From Porphyromonas circumdentaria (GTDB lineage Bacteria; Bacteroidota; Bacteroidia; Bacteroidales; Porphyromonadaceae): a stretch of 64,000 nt of DNA. How positions within the stretch are numbered: the stretch's first letter is position 1; every line of letters begins with the position of its first letter. Below, piece by piece: positions 53,282 to 62,294 of the stretch. The DNA is taken from positions 1 through 64,000 of the forward strand of contig NZ_FUXE01000003.1 of assembly GCF_900167105.1 (NCBI RefSeq). The letters are read 5' to 3'. The translations under genes and the position numbers were made by a program. The notes under the pieces were generated by a model, which worked only from the letters and a program-made list of their open reading frames with translations, was not told where the DNA came from and did not search any database.

Positions 53282-54295
53282 ATGACATTTCTTAAGGCAG
53301 CCCAAATAACAGGCTTTGTTTCTCTTCTTTCTGCTGCACTTCTGTTTTCTTCTTGTTCGTCAGAGGAAGGGAGTTCCAGCGCATCTTCAGAGGTGGAAAC
53401 GACTCAAAAAAATACAGAAGAGGCCAACAAATACTTTTCTGCAGATAGTGCTTACAGTTATATCGCCCGTCAAGTCTCTTTTGGGCCAAGAGTTCCCAAT
53501 ACAGAGGGGCATAAAGCTTGTAAACAGTGGTTAATTGACAAAATGGCTTCTTTAGGCTTGCGTGTTATTCCTCAAGAGACAACAGTTACAGCTCACGATG
53601 GAAAGAAGTTGGATATAACCAATATAATAGGCTCTTTCAATCCAGAGCGTGAAGACCGTATATTGCTTTTGGCGCATTGGGATACTCGCCCGATTGCCGA
53701 TTACGACCCTAATGAGAGTTTGCGTAATAAACCTATATTGGGGGCAGACGATGGCGGTAGTGGGGTAGCAGTACTTTTAGAGGTGGCCCGTCAGTTACAA
53801 ATGGCTAATACCTCATTAGGAATTGACTTTCTTTTTGCCGATGCAGAAGACTATGGAGTATCTAATGACGAAGACTCCTGGTGTTTGGGATCGACTTACT
53901 GGAGTAAAAATCCTCACATACCCAATTATAAAGCAGATTTAGGAATTCTCCTTGATATGGTGGGAGCTAAGGAGGCAAAATTTAGATGGGAAACCTTTTC
54001 TAAAATCCATGCCCCTTATCTCTTAACAACTATTTGGGATATTGCCTCTCGTCTTGGGTATAGCCATCTTTTTATACAAGCAGATGGAGCCGCTTTAACA
54101 GACGACCATGTGCCTGTAATTAAGAACTTAGGTATACCCACCATCAATATAGTCAACTATGATCCTAATAGACTGAATGGTTTTGGCGGACATTGGCATA
54201 CGCACAAAGATGATTTAGAAAATATAGATCCTGCTGTTTTGCAGGCAGTCGGACACACTTTAATGACCTTTTTAAAACAACAAGAGACGAAATAA
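53282..54295 (+). CDS. M28-family glutaminyl cyclase-like lipoprotein
   Basis: A 337-residue zinc enzyme of the M28 fold resembling glutaminyl-peptide cyclotransferases; Porphyromonas gingivalis has a related periplasmic enzyme that forms N-terminal pyroglutamate. The lipobox LFSSC has Cys25. Metal-site blocks are 'LLLAHWDTRP', 'GADDGGSGVAVLLEVA', 'FADAEDYG' and 'DDHVPV', and 'GHWHTHKDD' near the end. ATG 53282 is preferred because the frame upstream crosses a terminator. Three bases before sufE. A true peptidase activity cannot be excluded. Confidence 0.88.
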   Translation: MTFLKAAQITGFVSLLSAALLFSSCSSEEGSSSASSEVETTQKNTEEANKYFSADSAYSYIARQVSFGPRVPNTEGHKACKQWLIDKMASLGLRVIPQETTVTAHDGKKLDITNIIGSFNPEREDRILLLAHWDTRPIADYDPNESLRNKPILGADDGGSGVAVLLEVARQLQMANTSLGIDFLFADAEDYGVSNDEDSWCLGSTYWSKNPHIPNYKADLGILLDMVGAKEAKFRWETFSKIHAPYLLTTIWDIASRLGYSHLFIQADGAALTDDHVPVIKNLGIPTINIVNYDPNRLNGFGGHWHTHKDDLENIDPAVLQAVGHTLMTFLKQQETK

Positions 54296-54297
54296 CT

Positions 54298-54729
54298 ATG
54301 AGCCAAAACTTATTACAGACTGTTCAAAATGAAATTTTAGAAGAGTTTGCTCCTTTTGACGATTGGATGGATCGTTATGCCCTATTGATAGAGATGGGGA
54401 ACTCTTTAGAGCCCTTACCTGAGGAGTACAAGATTCCTCAGAATCTAATTGAGGGATGTCAGAGTAGGGTATGGATTAAGGGTTCTTTGACTGAGGATGG
54501 AAAACTTCATTTATTGGCAGATAGTGATGCTCTTATTGTAAAAGGTATTGCAGCCTTACTGCTTAGAGTCTTTAACAATCAAGAGCCTCAAGAGATTCTC
54601 TCTACCCGTCTTTTTTTCTTAGAGGAGTTGGGTCTGAAAGAGCATTTATCTCCGACCAGAAGTAATGGATTACTTGCTATGATTGGGCGCATTCTTCAGT
54701 ATGCACGAGAGTTTACAGCAAAGAAGTAA
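54298..54729 (+). CDS. sufE: SufE-family sulfur acceptor
   Basis: SufE takes sulfur from the cysteine desulfurase and hands it to SufBCD. The 143-residue protein has the conserved 'EGCQSRVWI' block with the sulfur-accepting Cys54, and 'DDWMDRYALLIEMG', a standard SufE start. Length is normal. It is far from the sufBCD operon at the start of the window and is placed between the glutaminyl cyclase and the DUF2156 gene, which begins four bases after its stop. Confidence 0.93.
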   Translation: MSQNLLQTVQNEILEEFAPFDDWMDRYALLIEMGNSLEPLPEEYKIPQNLIEGCQSRVWIKGSLTEDGKLHLLADSDALIVKGIAALLLRVFNNQEPQEILSTRLFFLEELGLKEHLSPTRSNGLLAMIGRILQYAREFTAKK

Positions 54730-54732
54730 GTG

Positions 54733-55635
54733 ATGCGTTTTAAGCAAATCGAATTAGGGGATAGAGCTAAGATATATCCAGATCTCTATAAGGCAGAAAA
54801 AGCTATTTGTGACCTTTCCTTTACCAATCTTTATGGATGGGCTACTCATTATAGTACTTCTTGGGCAGTGACAGAGGAGGGGGTATTGGTGATACGTTTT
54901 CAATCGCCTTTGTATTCTCATCCCGTATTTTTATTGCCCTACTGCCCGGACATGCACGTTTGGGAAACTACCATTTTACAAATAAAAGAGACCACTACAA
55001 AGAGTGCCACTCCTCTCGTTTTTATGGGGGTTACTCCTCTTTGTGCAGAAAACTTAGAGGCTCTTTTCCCCAACTCTTTTTCTTTCTCTTGGAATGAAAA
55101 CTTGGCAGATTATGTCTATTTGCGTGAACGAATGGTAACGCTTAGTGGTAAAAAACTCCAGTCCAAGCGTAATCATATCAATCGTTTTAAGAAACTCTAT
55201 CCAGATTATTCTTTCCGTCAATTAACTTCTTCCGATATACCCTTATATAAAGATTTTGCCGATAAATGGCTTCAAAAGGAACAATCAAGAGACGGAGTAG
55301 AGGCAGAGAATAAAATGATTCACCGTATTTTAGATGCTCATGAGGAGTTGGAACTTAGCGGAGGTGCTTTGTTGGTAGGCGAGCAGCTTGTTGCCATAAC
55401 ATTAGGTTCTCCTATCAATTACGATACCTTTGATGTACACGTAGAAAAGGCAGATACAGATTTTGAAGGAGCTTATACGGTAATCAACAATGAATTTGCC
55501 AAAGTAATACCAGAAAACTATCTCTACATCAATAGAGAGGAAGATTTAGGTATTCCTGGACTTCGTTTTGCCAAAGAGTCTTATCAGCCAGAAAAGCGTC
55601 TTCTAAAGGGGATGGCTCTTTTGAAAAACAACTAA
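54733..55635 (+). CDS. DUF2156 protein (phosphatidylglycerol lysyltransferase C-domain-like)
   Basis: A 300-residue soluble protein with a tandem GNAT-like fold of the DUF2156 type, as in the C-terminal domain of MprF lysyltransferases, but without membrane helices. Blocks seen: 'DLSFTNLYGWATHYSTSW', 'GKKLQSKRNHINRFKKLYPD' and 'YINREEDLGIPGLRFAKESYQP'. Related proteins transfer amino acids from aminoacyl-tRNA; the acceptor here is not known. ATG 54733 is chosen over the GTG directly before it. The GNAT gene follows 14 nt later. Confidence 0.85.
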   Translation: MRFKQIELGDRAKIYPDLYKAEKAICDLSFTNLYGWATHYSTSWAVTEEGVLVIRFQSPLYSHPVFLLPYCPDMHVWETTILQIKETTTKSATPLVFMGVTPLCAENLEALFPNSFSFSWNENLADYVYLRERMVTLSGKKLQSKRNHINRFKKLYPDYSFRQLTSSDIPLYKDFADKWLQKEQSRDGVEAENKMIHRILDAHEELELSGGALLVGEQLVAITLGSPINYDTFDVHVEKADTDFEGAYTVINNEFAKVIPENYLYINREEDLGIPGLRFAKESYQPEKRLLKGMALLKNN

Positions 55636-55649
55636 TCACTGTTTGGGGA

Positions 55650-56642
55650 ATGTCTTATTATAGTCTTCGAAAAGAAATAGCCTTCTCTATTTGGAAAGAA
55701 GTATTTCAAGATTCAGACACTTTTATGAGTCTTTACTTTCAAGAGGTTTATAGGGATGAAGACACTCTTCTCTTTGTTGATTATAAAAATAATAAAGGAA
55801 TTGCCCACGTACAGATATTACCGTATCAAATAGCATTTGCAGGAGCTTCGTGTAAGGCGGGCTATATATCGGGAGCAGCCACAATGCCCGAACATAGAGC
55901 TTCAGGGCTTATGCCCAAACTAATGAGGCGAGCTCTTGTTTATATGTATCAGAGGGGAGATATATTCTCTTTTTTGATCCCAGCAGAAGAATGGCTTTAC
56001 TCCTATTATAGAGTCAAAGCAGGGTATGCCTCTGTAGCCAAACGAGCACTCTTCTCTGCTACTTCTGGGAATAATAATAGAGTAGTGGAGAATATCTCTT
56101 CAGATTGTTCTGTAGAACGATACAAAAAATTTATCCGTTCTCGTAAGCAGGGATGGAGATTTCCCCACATAGAACATTCCTATAGACAATGGAGGGCTAT
56201 TGTTAAAGACGCGGTTCTATCAGGAGGGGGCGAAAGAGATAGTTTTATAGTTCGCTACTTAGGATCTGTTACTCAAAGGGTGTTTACTGCCGAAAAGTTT
56301 GGAGAGAAGCTCTCTTTTCCTGAGGATACAAAGACTCAAATAGTTACACCGTATTTTTTCTTTCCCGATAGCCATTTGGAGAAGCACGGAATGCTTCGAA
56401 TTATTCGCGTAGAAGATGCTTTGCAGCTCTATGCTAAAGCCCATCCTAAAAAGAAACAAACTTGGGATTTAATGGATGCCGAAATACCCAAAAATACGGG
56501 ACGTTATCGTGTCTTTTCGGGCAAGGTACTCTTTCAATCCTTACCATCGGATAAGTTAAGTCGACAAGCCCTTACCCCCTCTCAACTTGCAGAAGAGATT
56601 TTTTCTGAAGATCCTCTCTATATAGACTTGATGTTGGACTAA
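55650..56642 (+). CDS. GNAT-family acetyltransferase-like protein
   Basis: A 330-residue protein. The N-terminal half has the GNAT pattern 'GYISGAATMPEHRASGLMPKLMRRAL' region, typical of the Eis/enhanced intracellular survival group (acetyl-CoA-binding R/Q-x-x-G-x-G/A), and the C-terminal half is the SCP-like accessory part of such proteins. The substrate is unknown. It is the last gene of the plus-strand run, ahead of the convergent topB, with 67 bases between them. Confidence 0.78.
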   Translation: MSYYSLRKEIAFSIWKEVFQDSDTFMSLYFQEVYRDEDTLLFVDYKNNKGIAHVQILPYQIAFAGASCKAGYISGAATMPEHRASGLMPKLMRRALVYMYQRGDIFSFLIPAEEWLYSYYRVKAGYASVAKRALFSATSGNNNRVVENISSDCSVERYKKFIRSRKQGWRFPHIEHSYRQWRAIVKDAVLSGGGERDSFIVRYLGSVTQRVFTAEKFGEKLSFPEDTKTQIVTPYFFFPDSHLEKHGMLRIIRVEDALQLYAKAHPKKKQTWDLMDAEIPKNTGRYRVFSGKVLFQSLPSDKLSRQALTPSQLAEEIFSEDPLYIDLMLD

Positions 56643-56709
56643 TATCCGCGTGGATAGTAATCTCTGTATGAGAGAAATGCTCCGTCTAACTCTTTGAATA
56701 TTAATTCTC

Positions 56710-58536
56710 TTAGGAATTTGTGGGAGTGGAGGGGGGATGGTAAGAGCGAACAGAGGTTACCAGATTCTTTACTTGTTCCTTTAGTTCCTCCAAAAAAATA
56801 GCAGCCTCATATTCCTTACGCTCTATCTGTCTTAACTTATTTTCCCAAATACCCGTTAGTTCGGCACTCTTGAGTAGCGGATCTTCTATGGTCTTTATCA
56901 ATTGTACCCCTGTATCCGTGGCACGCAAAGAGTTTTTTTCTCGGCGTATATAGTTGCGTTTGAAAAGCGTTTCTATTATGGCGGCTCTTGTGGAAGGTCT
57001 GCCAATACCATTTTGCTTGAGAGCCTCTCGCAAGTTTTCGTCTTCGACAAATTTCCCCGCTGTTTCCATAGCTCTGAGGAGAGTAGCCTCGGTAAAATAT
57101 TTGGGAGGTTCTGTGGTTTTCTCTCGTATCGAGGGCGTGTGGGTCCCTTTCTCTCCCTTTTTTAAGTCGAGAAGAGTAATCGTCTTTTCCTCCTCTGTAG
57201 ATAAAGGGGGAATACTCTCTTTGGGCTCTTCTGCATTTTCTTCTTTCGGAGGGTGTACTACAACGCGCCAACCAGGTTCGATAAGCGTTTTCTCGGTAGA
57301 CTTAAACTCCATCTCTTCTACTTTGGCAAGTACTGTAGTGGTAGTACTCCTAGCATCGGGATAAAAGGCCGCAATAAAACGCCGAACGATAAGATCAAAA
57401 ATCCTCTTCTCAAGGTCGGTCAATTGAGGACATGGAGCACCTGTTGGGATTATAGCATGGTGATCGGTTATCTTTTTGTTGTCAAAAACCTTCTTGCTTT
57501 TCTTGAGAGTTTTTTGTTCTAAGAGAGGAGCCGTAAAGAGGCTATATTCCTTAAGATTAGAAAGTATTTTGGGCACTTTGGGATATATGTCCTCGGGTAG
57601 ATAGGTGGTATCTACACGAGGATAGGAGGTAACTTTCTTTTCATAAAGAGCTTGGATGACTTGGAGAGTAACCTCTGCAGTCATTCCAAACCTTTTATTG
57701 GCTTCCACCTGTAGACTTGTAAGGTCAAAAAGTCTTGGGGGCAGTTCTTTTCCTACTGCTTTAGAGATATCCGTGATTTCTAAAGTAGCCTCTTTGATTT
57801 GATGCAATATGATCTCTGCCTTATCTCTATCTGGAAAGGCTTCTTCCGTTTGTCGGAAAGTGCATCCGCGATAGATGGTCTGTATCTCAAAACTGGTAGA
57901 AGACTGGAAATTCTCTATTTGTTGCTGACGCTCTACCAATAGTGCCAAGGTTGGCGTTTGTACTCTTCCGATCGAAAGTACCTGTCCACGCTGTCCGTAG
58001 CGCAGGGTGTAGAGTCGGGTACCGTTAATCCCCAAAAGCCAATCTCCAATAGCACGAGCTAATCCAGCCTCATAGAGTGGACGCATATCTTCGTTGCTTT
58101 TGAGAGATTCGAAGCCCTCTTTCAGAGCTTCGTCTGTGAGAGAAGAGACCCACAATCTCTTTACAGGGCACTTGCATAAAGCCTTTGAGAGTACCCACTG
58201 CTGTATAAGCTCCCCTTCCTGCCCAGCATCTCCACAGTTGATAACCATAGAGGCCTTTTCTACCAATTGTTTGATCGTTTCAAACTGACGTTGATATCCA
58301 GGATCTTCAATGAGCTTTATACCGAAGCGAGGAGGTATAAGTGGAAGTTCTCCTAAGCTCCATCTTTTCCATAGGGGGGTATAATCGTCTGGTTCCTTTA
58401 GGGTACAGAGATGCCCCAAGGTCCACGTTACCCAATACCCATTACCCTCTATATACCCCTGTCGCTGTGTAGTAGCTCCCAAAACACGAGCTATTTCTCG
58501 AGCGACAGAGGGCTTTTCTGCAATACAAACTATCAT
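56710..58536 (-). CDS. topB: DNA topoisomerase III
   Basis: Type IA topoisomerase that decatenates DNA and resolves recombination intermediates. From ATG 58536 it has 608 residues. The TOPRIM domain starts 'IVCIAEKPSVAREIARVLG' and includes 'INCGDAGQEGE'; the active-site Tyr is in 'SYPRVDTTYL'. No zinc fingers at the C-terminus, unlike topoisomerase I. The longer frame from 58569 overlaps the end of prfB and its extra 11 residues do not fit the family. Confidence 0.94.
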   Translation of the reverse strand: MIVCIAEKPSVAREIARVLGATTQRQGYIEGNGYWVTWTLGHLCTLKEPDDYTPLWKRWSLGELPLIPPRFGIKLIEDPGYQRQFETIKQLVEKASMVINCGDAGQEGELIQQWVLSKALCKCPVKRLWVSSLTDEALKEGFESLKSNEDMRPLYEAGLARAIGDWLLGINGTRLYTLRYGQRGQVLSIGRVQTPTLALLVERQQQIENFQSSTSFEIQTIYRGCTFRQTEEAFPDRDKAEIILHQIKEATLEITDISKAVGKELPPRLFDLTSLQVEANKRFGMTAEVTLQVIQALYEKKVTSYPRVDTTYLPEDIYPKVPKILSNLKEYSLFTAPLLEQKTLKKSKKVFDNKKITDHHAIIPTGAPCPQLTDLEKRIFDLIVRRFIAAFYPDARSTTTTVLAKVEEMEFKSTEKTLIEPGWRVVVHPPKEENAEEPKESIPPLSTEEEKTITLLDLKKGEKGTHTPSIREKTTEPPKYFTEATLLRAMETAGKFVEDENLREALKQNGIGRPSTRAAIIETLFKRNYIRREKNSLRATDTGVQLIKTIEDPLLKSAELTGIWENKLRQIERKEYEAAIFLEELKEQVKNLVTSVRSYHPPSTPTNS

Positions 58537-58549
58537 GAGCGAAACAGTA

Positions 58550-59666
58550 TCACATGTTTTCTCCACCAAACTCCATCAGATAAGCCTTGATAAACTCATC
58601 TATATCACCATCCATAACGGCGTTAACGTTGGATGTCTGATAATTGGTTCTGTGGTCTTTTACACGTCTATCGTCAAAAACGTAACTGCGGATTTGTGAA
58701 CCCCATTCGATCTTTTTCTTTCCAGCTTCGACCTTGGCCTGAGCAGCTCTACGTTTTTCTAACTCTATATCATATAGCTGAGAGCGTAGCAGGCGCAGAG
58801 CGTTCTCTCTATTGTCCAATTGAGAACGACTTTCGGTATTTTCAATAACAATCTCTCTTTCTTCTCCTGTATCGGGGTCTTTAAACTGATAGTGAAGGCG
58901 TACACCTGTCTCTACCTTATTTACGTTCTGTCCTCCAGCTCCACTTGAGCGGAATGTATCCCAACTCAGGTTAGCGGGGTTTACATCGATCTCTATGGTA
59001 TCATCAACAAGAGGCACTACAAAGACAGAGGCAAAAGAGGTCATACGTTTACCCTGTGCATTATAAGGAGAGACACGTACCAATCGGTGTACCCCGTTTT
59101 CACTCTTGAGAAATCCATAGGCAAGATCGCCTTCTATTTGCATTGTAACGGTTTTAATACCAGCTTCGTCTCCGTCCTGCCAGTTGGTAATTGTAACTTT
59201 ATAGTCATGTTTTTCACCCCAACGCTGGTAAAGACGCACAAGCATAGAAGCCCAATCTTGGCTCTCTGTACCTCCCGCACCTGCATTAACCTTTAGTACG
59301 GCACCTAAGTGATCTTCCTCGGCTCTAAGCATATTGCGTAGCTCTGTATCTTCAATCAAAGAAAGAGCAGTAGCATAGGCTTGCTCTACTTCCTCCTCTT
59401 CTGCTACTCCCTCTTTGAAAAACTCAAAAGAGAGGCGCAGCTCTTCTACAGCAGAAGATACGGCTTCGTAGGCTTCAATCCATTTGCGTATTTCTTTTAC
59501 CTTACGCATCTGGGCTTCAGCCCTTTTATTATCTTCCCAAAAGTCGGGAGCTTGGGTCTTTAATTCTTCTTCTTCTAATTGAATACGTCTATTGTCGACG
59601 TCAAAGATACCCCCTCAGCGCTTCGGTGCGCTCCAACAAGTTGTTAAGTTGGTCTGTTGTAATCAT
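58550..59666 (-). CDS. prfB: Peptide chain release factor 2, with programmed +1 frameshift
   Basis: RF2 ends translation at UGA and UAA. The gene is in two frames: ATG at 59666 reads MITTDQLNNLLERTEALRGYL and meets an in-frame TGA at 59603-59601. The sequence AGGGGGTATCTTTGAC is identical to the known RF2 frameshift site, with the internal Shine-Dalgarno AGGGGG before CTT-TGA. After +1 slippage, reading continues from GAC at 59602 through 350 codons to 58550. The result is 371 residues, near the family's usual 365, with 'GAGGQNVNKVETGVRL' (GGQ) and the RF2 SPF-type region present ('RVSPYNAQGKRMTSFA'). Confidence 0.96.
59596..59614 (-). promoter_or_regulatory. prfB programmed +1 frameshift site
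   Basis: Minus strand AGGGGGTATCTTTGAC: the Shine-Dalgarno-like AGGGGG lies three bases before the CTT slippery codon, which is followed by TGA. Low RF2 allows the ribosome to slip +1 into GAC. This is autoregulation by the gene's own product. Confidence 0.96.
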
Positions 59667-59722
59667 TTTATTTCCTGTTTATTATCTCTAAATATATGAT
59701 GATAAGGTCGCTTCAAAAAGAC

Positions 59723-61537
59723 CTAATCAATGTACATTTTATCAATCTCTTTTGCAAAGTTTTCCTGAATTACTTTGCGCCTAAGCTTAAGTGTAGGCGT
59801 TAGTTCTTTCTTTTCTGCAGAGAAAGGCTCTGTAATGAGTGTTATTCGTTTAATCTTTTCAAATGTAGCGAGGCTCAACTGCAACTGTTCTATAGTGCCC
59901 ATTACAATATTTAGTACCGAAGAATCTTTTGTCATTTCCTCTTTGGACATATTCTCCTTCAACACTCCTCTTTCTTTACAAATGTTATTGAGCAGCTCCC
60001 AATTAGGGTAAATGAGTGCTGAAACGAACTTACGTTCATCGGCAATTACAGCTACCTGCTCGAATAATGGATTTGAACTAAGAAGATTTTCGATCTGCTG
60101 TGGTGCAATGTATTTACCGTTGGCAGTTTTGAATAAGTCTTTTATTCTCTCTGTAAAGTAAAGTGTATTACCCTCAAGTCTACCTGCGTCTCCTGTTTTG
60201 AACCATCCATCCGAGGTGAATGCCTCCGCATTGGCCTCTTCGTTTTTGTAATACCTAGGGGTAATTGTCTCTCCACGCAATTGTATTTCACTCGTTTCTG
60301 GGTCTATTCGCACTTCTACGTCTTTGAAGACTTCGCCTATTGACGAGATGGTGAAACCTCTTTCCATATAAGCAGACACAGTAGCACAGCTTTCAGAAAG
60401 TCCATATCCAACAATAATAGGGATACCTACCGATTGCAGGAAGACATTTATTTCATCGCTCAATAGAGACCCTGCAGTTGGGAAAAATCTACCATATTGA
60501 AGCCCGATAGCTCTCCGTAATAAAAAGAAAATCGTATTGGAATAAAACCAGTACCCCAAGGACAAAAAGAAAGGAGGCTTTTTGAATTGGTTCCAATACT
60601 CCAAGCGGTAGCGATGCCCCACCTTTATGGCGTGTCGGTAGATTTTTGCCAAGAACTTAGGCGACTGACTAATATGTGTTTCAACCCCCTGATAGACTTT
60701 TTCCCAATAGCGAGGGACGTTGCACATAAGAGTAGGCTTAATCTGAGGCATTAGTTCCTGAATCCGTTTGGGATTGGTTACAATGGCTGTACGTACACCC
60801 AATGCCATACAGAAGTACACCCATACTTTCTCAAAAATATGGCTTAAGGGCAAAAAGTTAACAGAGGTATCTCTCGTGCCAATGGAGGAGTATACCTCAC
60901 TATGTTTGTCTATTTGTAGCGCAATTGCTTTGTGCAAGACTTGCACGCCTTTGGGTTGCCCCGTTGTTCCACTTGTGTATATGAGAAGAGCTAAATCGTC
61001 CATTTTAGCCTCTCCCATGCGCACCTTTACGGCTGTTTCACAAGCCATAGAGTCCCCCATACGTACAAACTCGTCGTAATAGATAGAGGTATGGTCATCA
61101 AATTGACGCACTACAGCCCGATCAAAGATAATAATCTTCTCAATCTGTCCTAACTCTTTTTGTACTTGAAAGGCATTGTTATACTGATACTGCTCGCCTA
61201 CAAAGATGATTGAAACGGAGGCGTTAGTAGCAATCTGAAATACTTGATCTGGGGAAGAAGTGGCATATAAAGGAACAGATACTGCTCTCATGGCAAACAT
61301 TCCCATCTCGGTATATATGAACTCGCTTTTATTGGGCGAATAGACTCCAATCCTGTCGCCAGGCTCTACCCCCAGTTGTGCCAAGCCTTTGGCCGCAGCA
61401 ATACAGTTGGCGGCAACAGTCTCTCCCGTCAGATTTTCCCACTCTTTAGTCTCGGGATTAAGCTGTTTAATAATCTGGTTGTTTTGATATTTCGTTTGAA
61501 GTAAGTTGATAATATCGGATGTATGACGAATCTGCAT
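59723..61537 (-). CDS. fadD: Long-chain acyl-CoA synthetase (AMP-forming)
   Basis: A 604-residue adenylate-forming enzyme activating fatty acids. The P-loop-like 'YTSGTTGQPKGV' is near residues 185-196, and 'LPLSHIFEKVWVYF', 'GYGLSESCATVSAY' and 'DGWFKTGDAGRLEGN' give the A3-A8 pattern of the long-chain group. 'GVEPGDRIGVYSPN' opens the fold. It may activate fatty acids taken from the host. Cytosolic or membrane-associated; substrate chain length is inferred. Confidence 0.92.
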   Translation of the reverse strand: MQIRHTSDIINLLQTKYQNNQIIKQLNPETKEWENLTGETVAANCIAAAKGLAQLGVEPGDRIGVYSPNKSEFIYTEMGMFAMRAVSVPLYATSSPDQVFQIATNASVSIIFVGEQYQYNNAFQVQKELGQIEKIIIFDRAVVRQFDDHTSIYYDEFVRMGDSMACETAVKVRMGEAKMDDLALLIYTSGTTGQPKGVQVLHKAIALQIDKHSEVYSSIGTRDTSVNFLPLSHIFEKVWVYFCMALGVRTAIVTNPKRIQELMPQIKPTLMCNVPRYWEKVYQGVETHISQSPKFLAKIYRHAIKVGHRYRLEYWNQFKKPPFFLSLGYWFYSNTIFFLLRRAIGLQYGRFFPTAGSLLSDEINVFLQSVGIPIIVGYGLSESCATVSAYMERGFTISSIGEVFKDVEVRIDPETSEIQLRGETITPRYYKNEEANAEAFTSDGWFKTGDAGRLEGNTLYFTERIKDLFKTANGKYIAPQQIENLLSSNPLFEQVAVIADERKFVSALIYPNWELLNNICKERGVLKENMSKEEMTKDSSVLNIVMGTIEQLQLSLATFEKIKRITLITEPFSAEKKELTPTLKLRRKVIQENFAKEIDKMYID

Positions 61538-61583
61538 AGTCGTATCGTAGTTGTTCTGTAGCTTATTAATGTTACCTTGTCTT

Positions 61584-62261
61584 TTAGAGTAGGCGGAAGA
61601 GATAATTCAGTTTGAGCAAACCGAACAGTTCGCTGGATTTACTGTAAGGGTCTCGTACGGTTGTCGAGAATATATCATTAAATCCATAGTAAACGAGAAA
61701 GTCCAGCTCTATACTGTGTCCGCCAAAGGTGTAGCTAAGTGATGGCCCTCCTGTTAGTCCCCAAGAAAATCGATTAACAACCTTGAGGGCATGTCTTACC
61801 TGTTCCTTGGGAGTAAAGGCTTCGCCCTTGGCAGTTATACTCTCACCTAAAAAGAGTCCTATCTGAGGTCCCAGTTTAACCCCCATTTTTACTTTATTGA
61901 TAGGGTAGTATAGATGGCACAACAGAGGCAAATCTATAAAACTCATTTTTCGGAAGTAGGCAAGCTCTTCTCCCCGACTTTTGGCAAAACTTTCTTTCCA
62001 TCCTCTCTGACTGTACGCAATCTCCAACGAAAAAGCGGTGTATTCGCTATTGGCCAAGGTGGTTACCAACCCCACTCTTATCCCTTGTGCCATAGATTGT
62101 GCCACCGAGGGCATAAAGAGAACTTGGGAAGCTGTAGCACCCACAGAAGCTCCTATTTGCAGAGAGGGGTGGGAGAGGGAAGGGACTTGTTCTTTATACT
62201 GCGCCCTAACCAGAGAGGGGAAGCATAAAAAGAGGAGTAGGATTATATTTTTATGGAGCAT
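61584..62261 (-). CDS. PorT-type outer-membrane beta-barrel protein
   Basis: A 225-residue exported protein. Signal peptide residues 1-20 (ends SLVRAQ). The rest has alternating short beta segments ('FSLEIAYSQRGW', 'FIDLPLLCHLYYP', 'VKMGVKLGPQIGLFLG', 'SWGLTGGPSLSY', 'GGHSIELDFLVYYGFNDI') and ends in an aromatic-rich strand, the pattern of PorT-family and other outer-membrane barrels of Bacteroidetes. The exact family member is uncertain. Upstream on the same strand is the LysM protein, 33 nt away. Confidence 0.75.
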   Translation of the reverse strand: MLHKNIILLLFLCFPSLVRAQYKEQVPSLSHPSLQIGASVGATASQVLFMPSVAQSMAQGIRVGLVTTLANSEYTAFSLEIAYSQRGWKESFAKSRGEELAYFRKMSFIDLPLLCHLYYPINKVKMGVKLGPQIGLFLGESITAKGEAFTPKEQVRHALKVVNRFSWGLTGGPSLSYTFGGHSIELDFLVYYGFNDIFSTTVRDPYSKSSELFGLLKLNYLFRLL

Positions 62262-62294
62262 AAATAGAGCCTATTGTAAAGTACATCGCACGGA

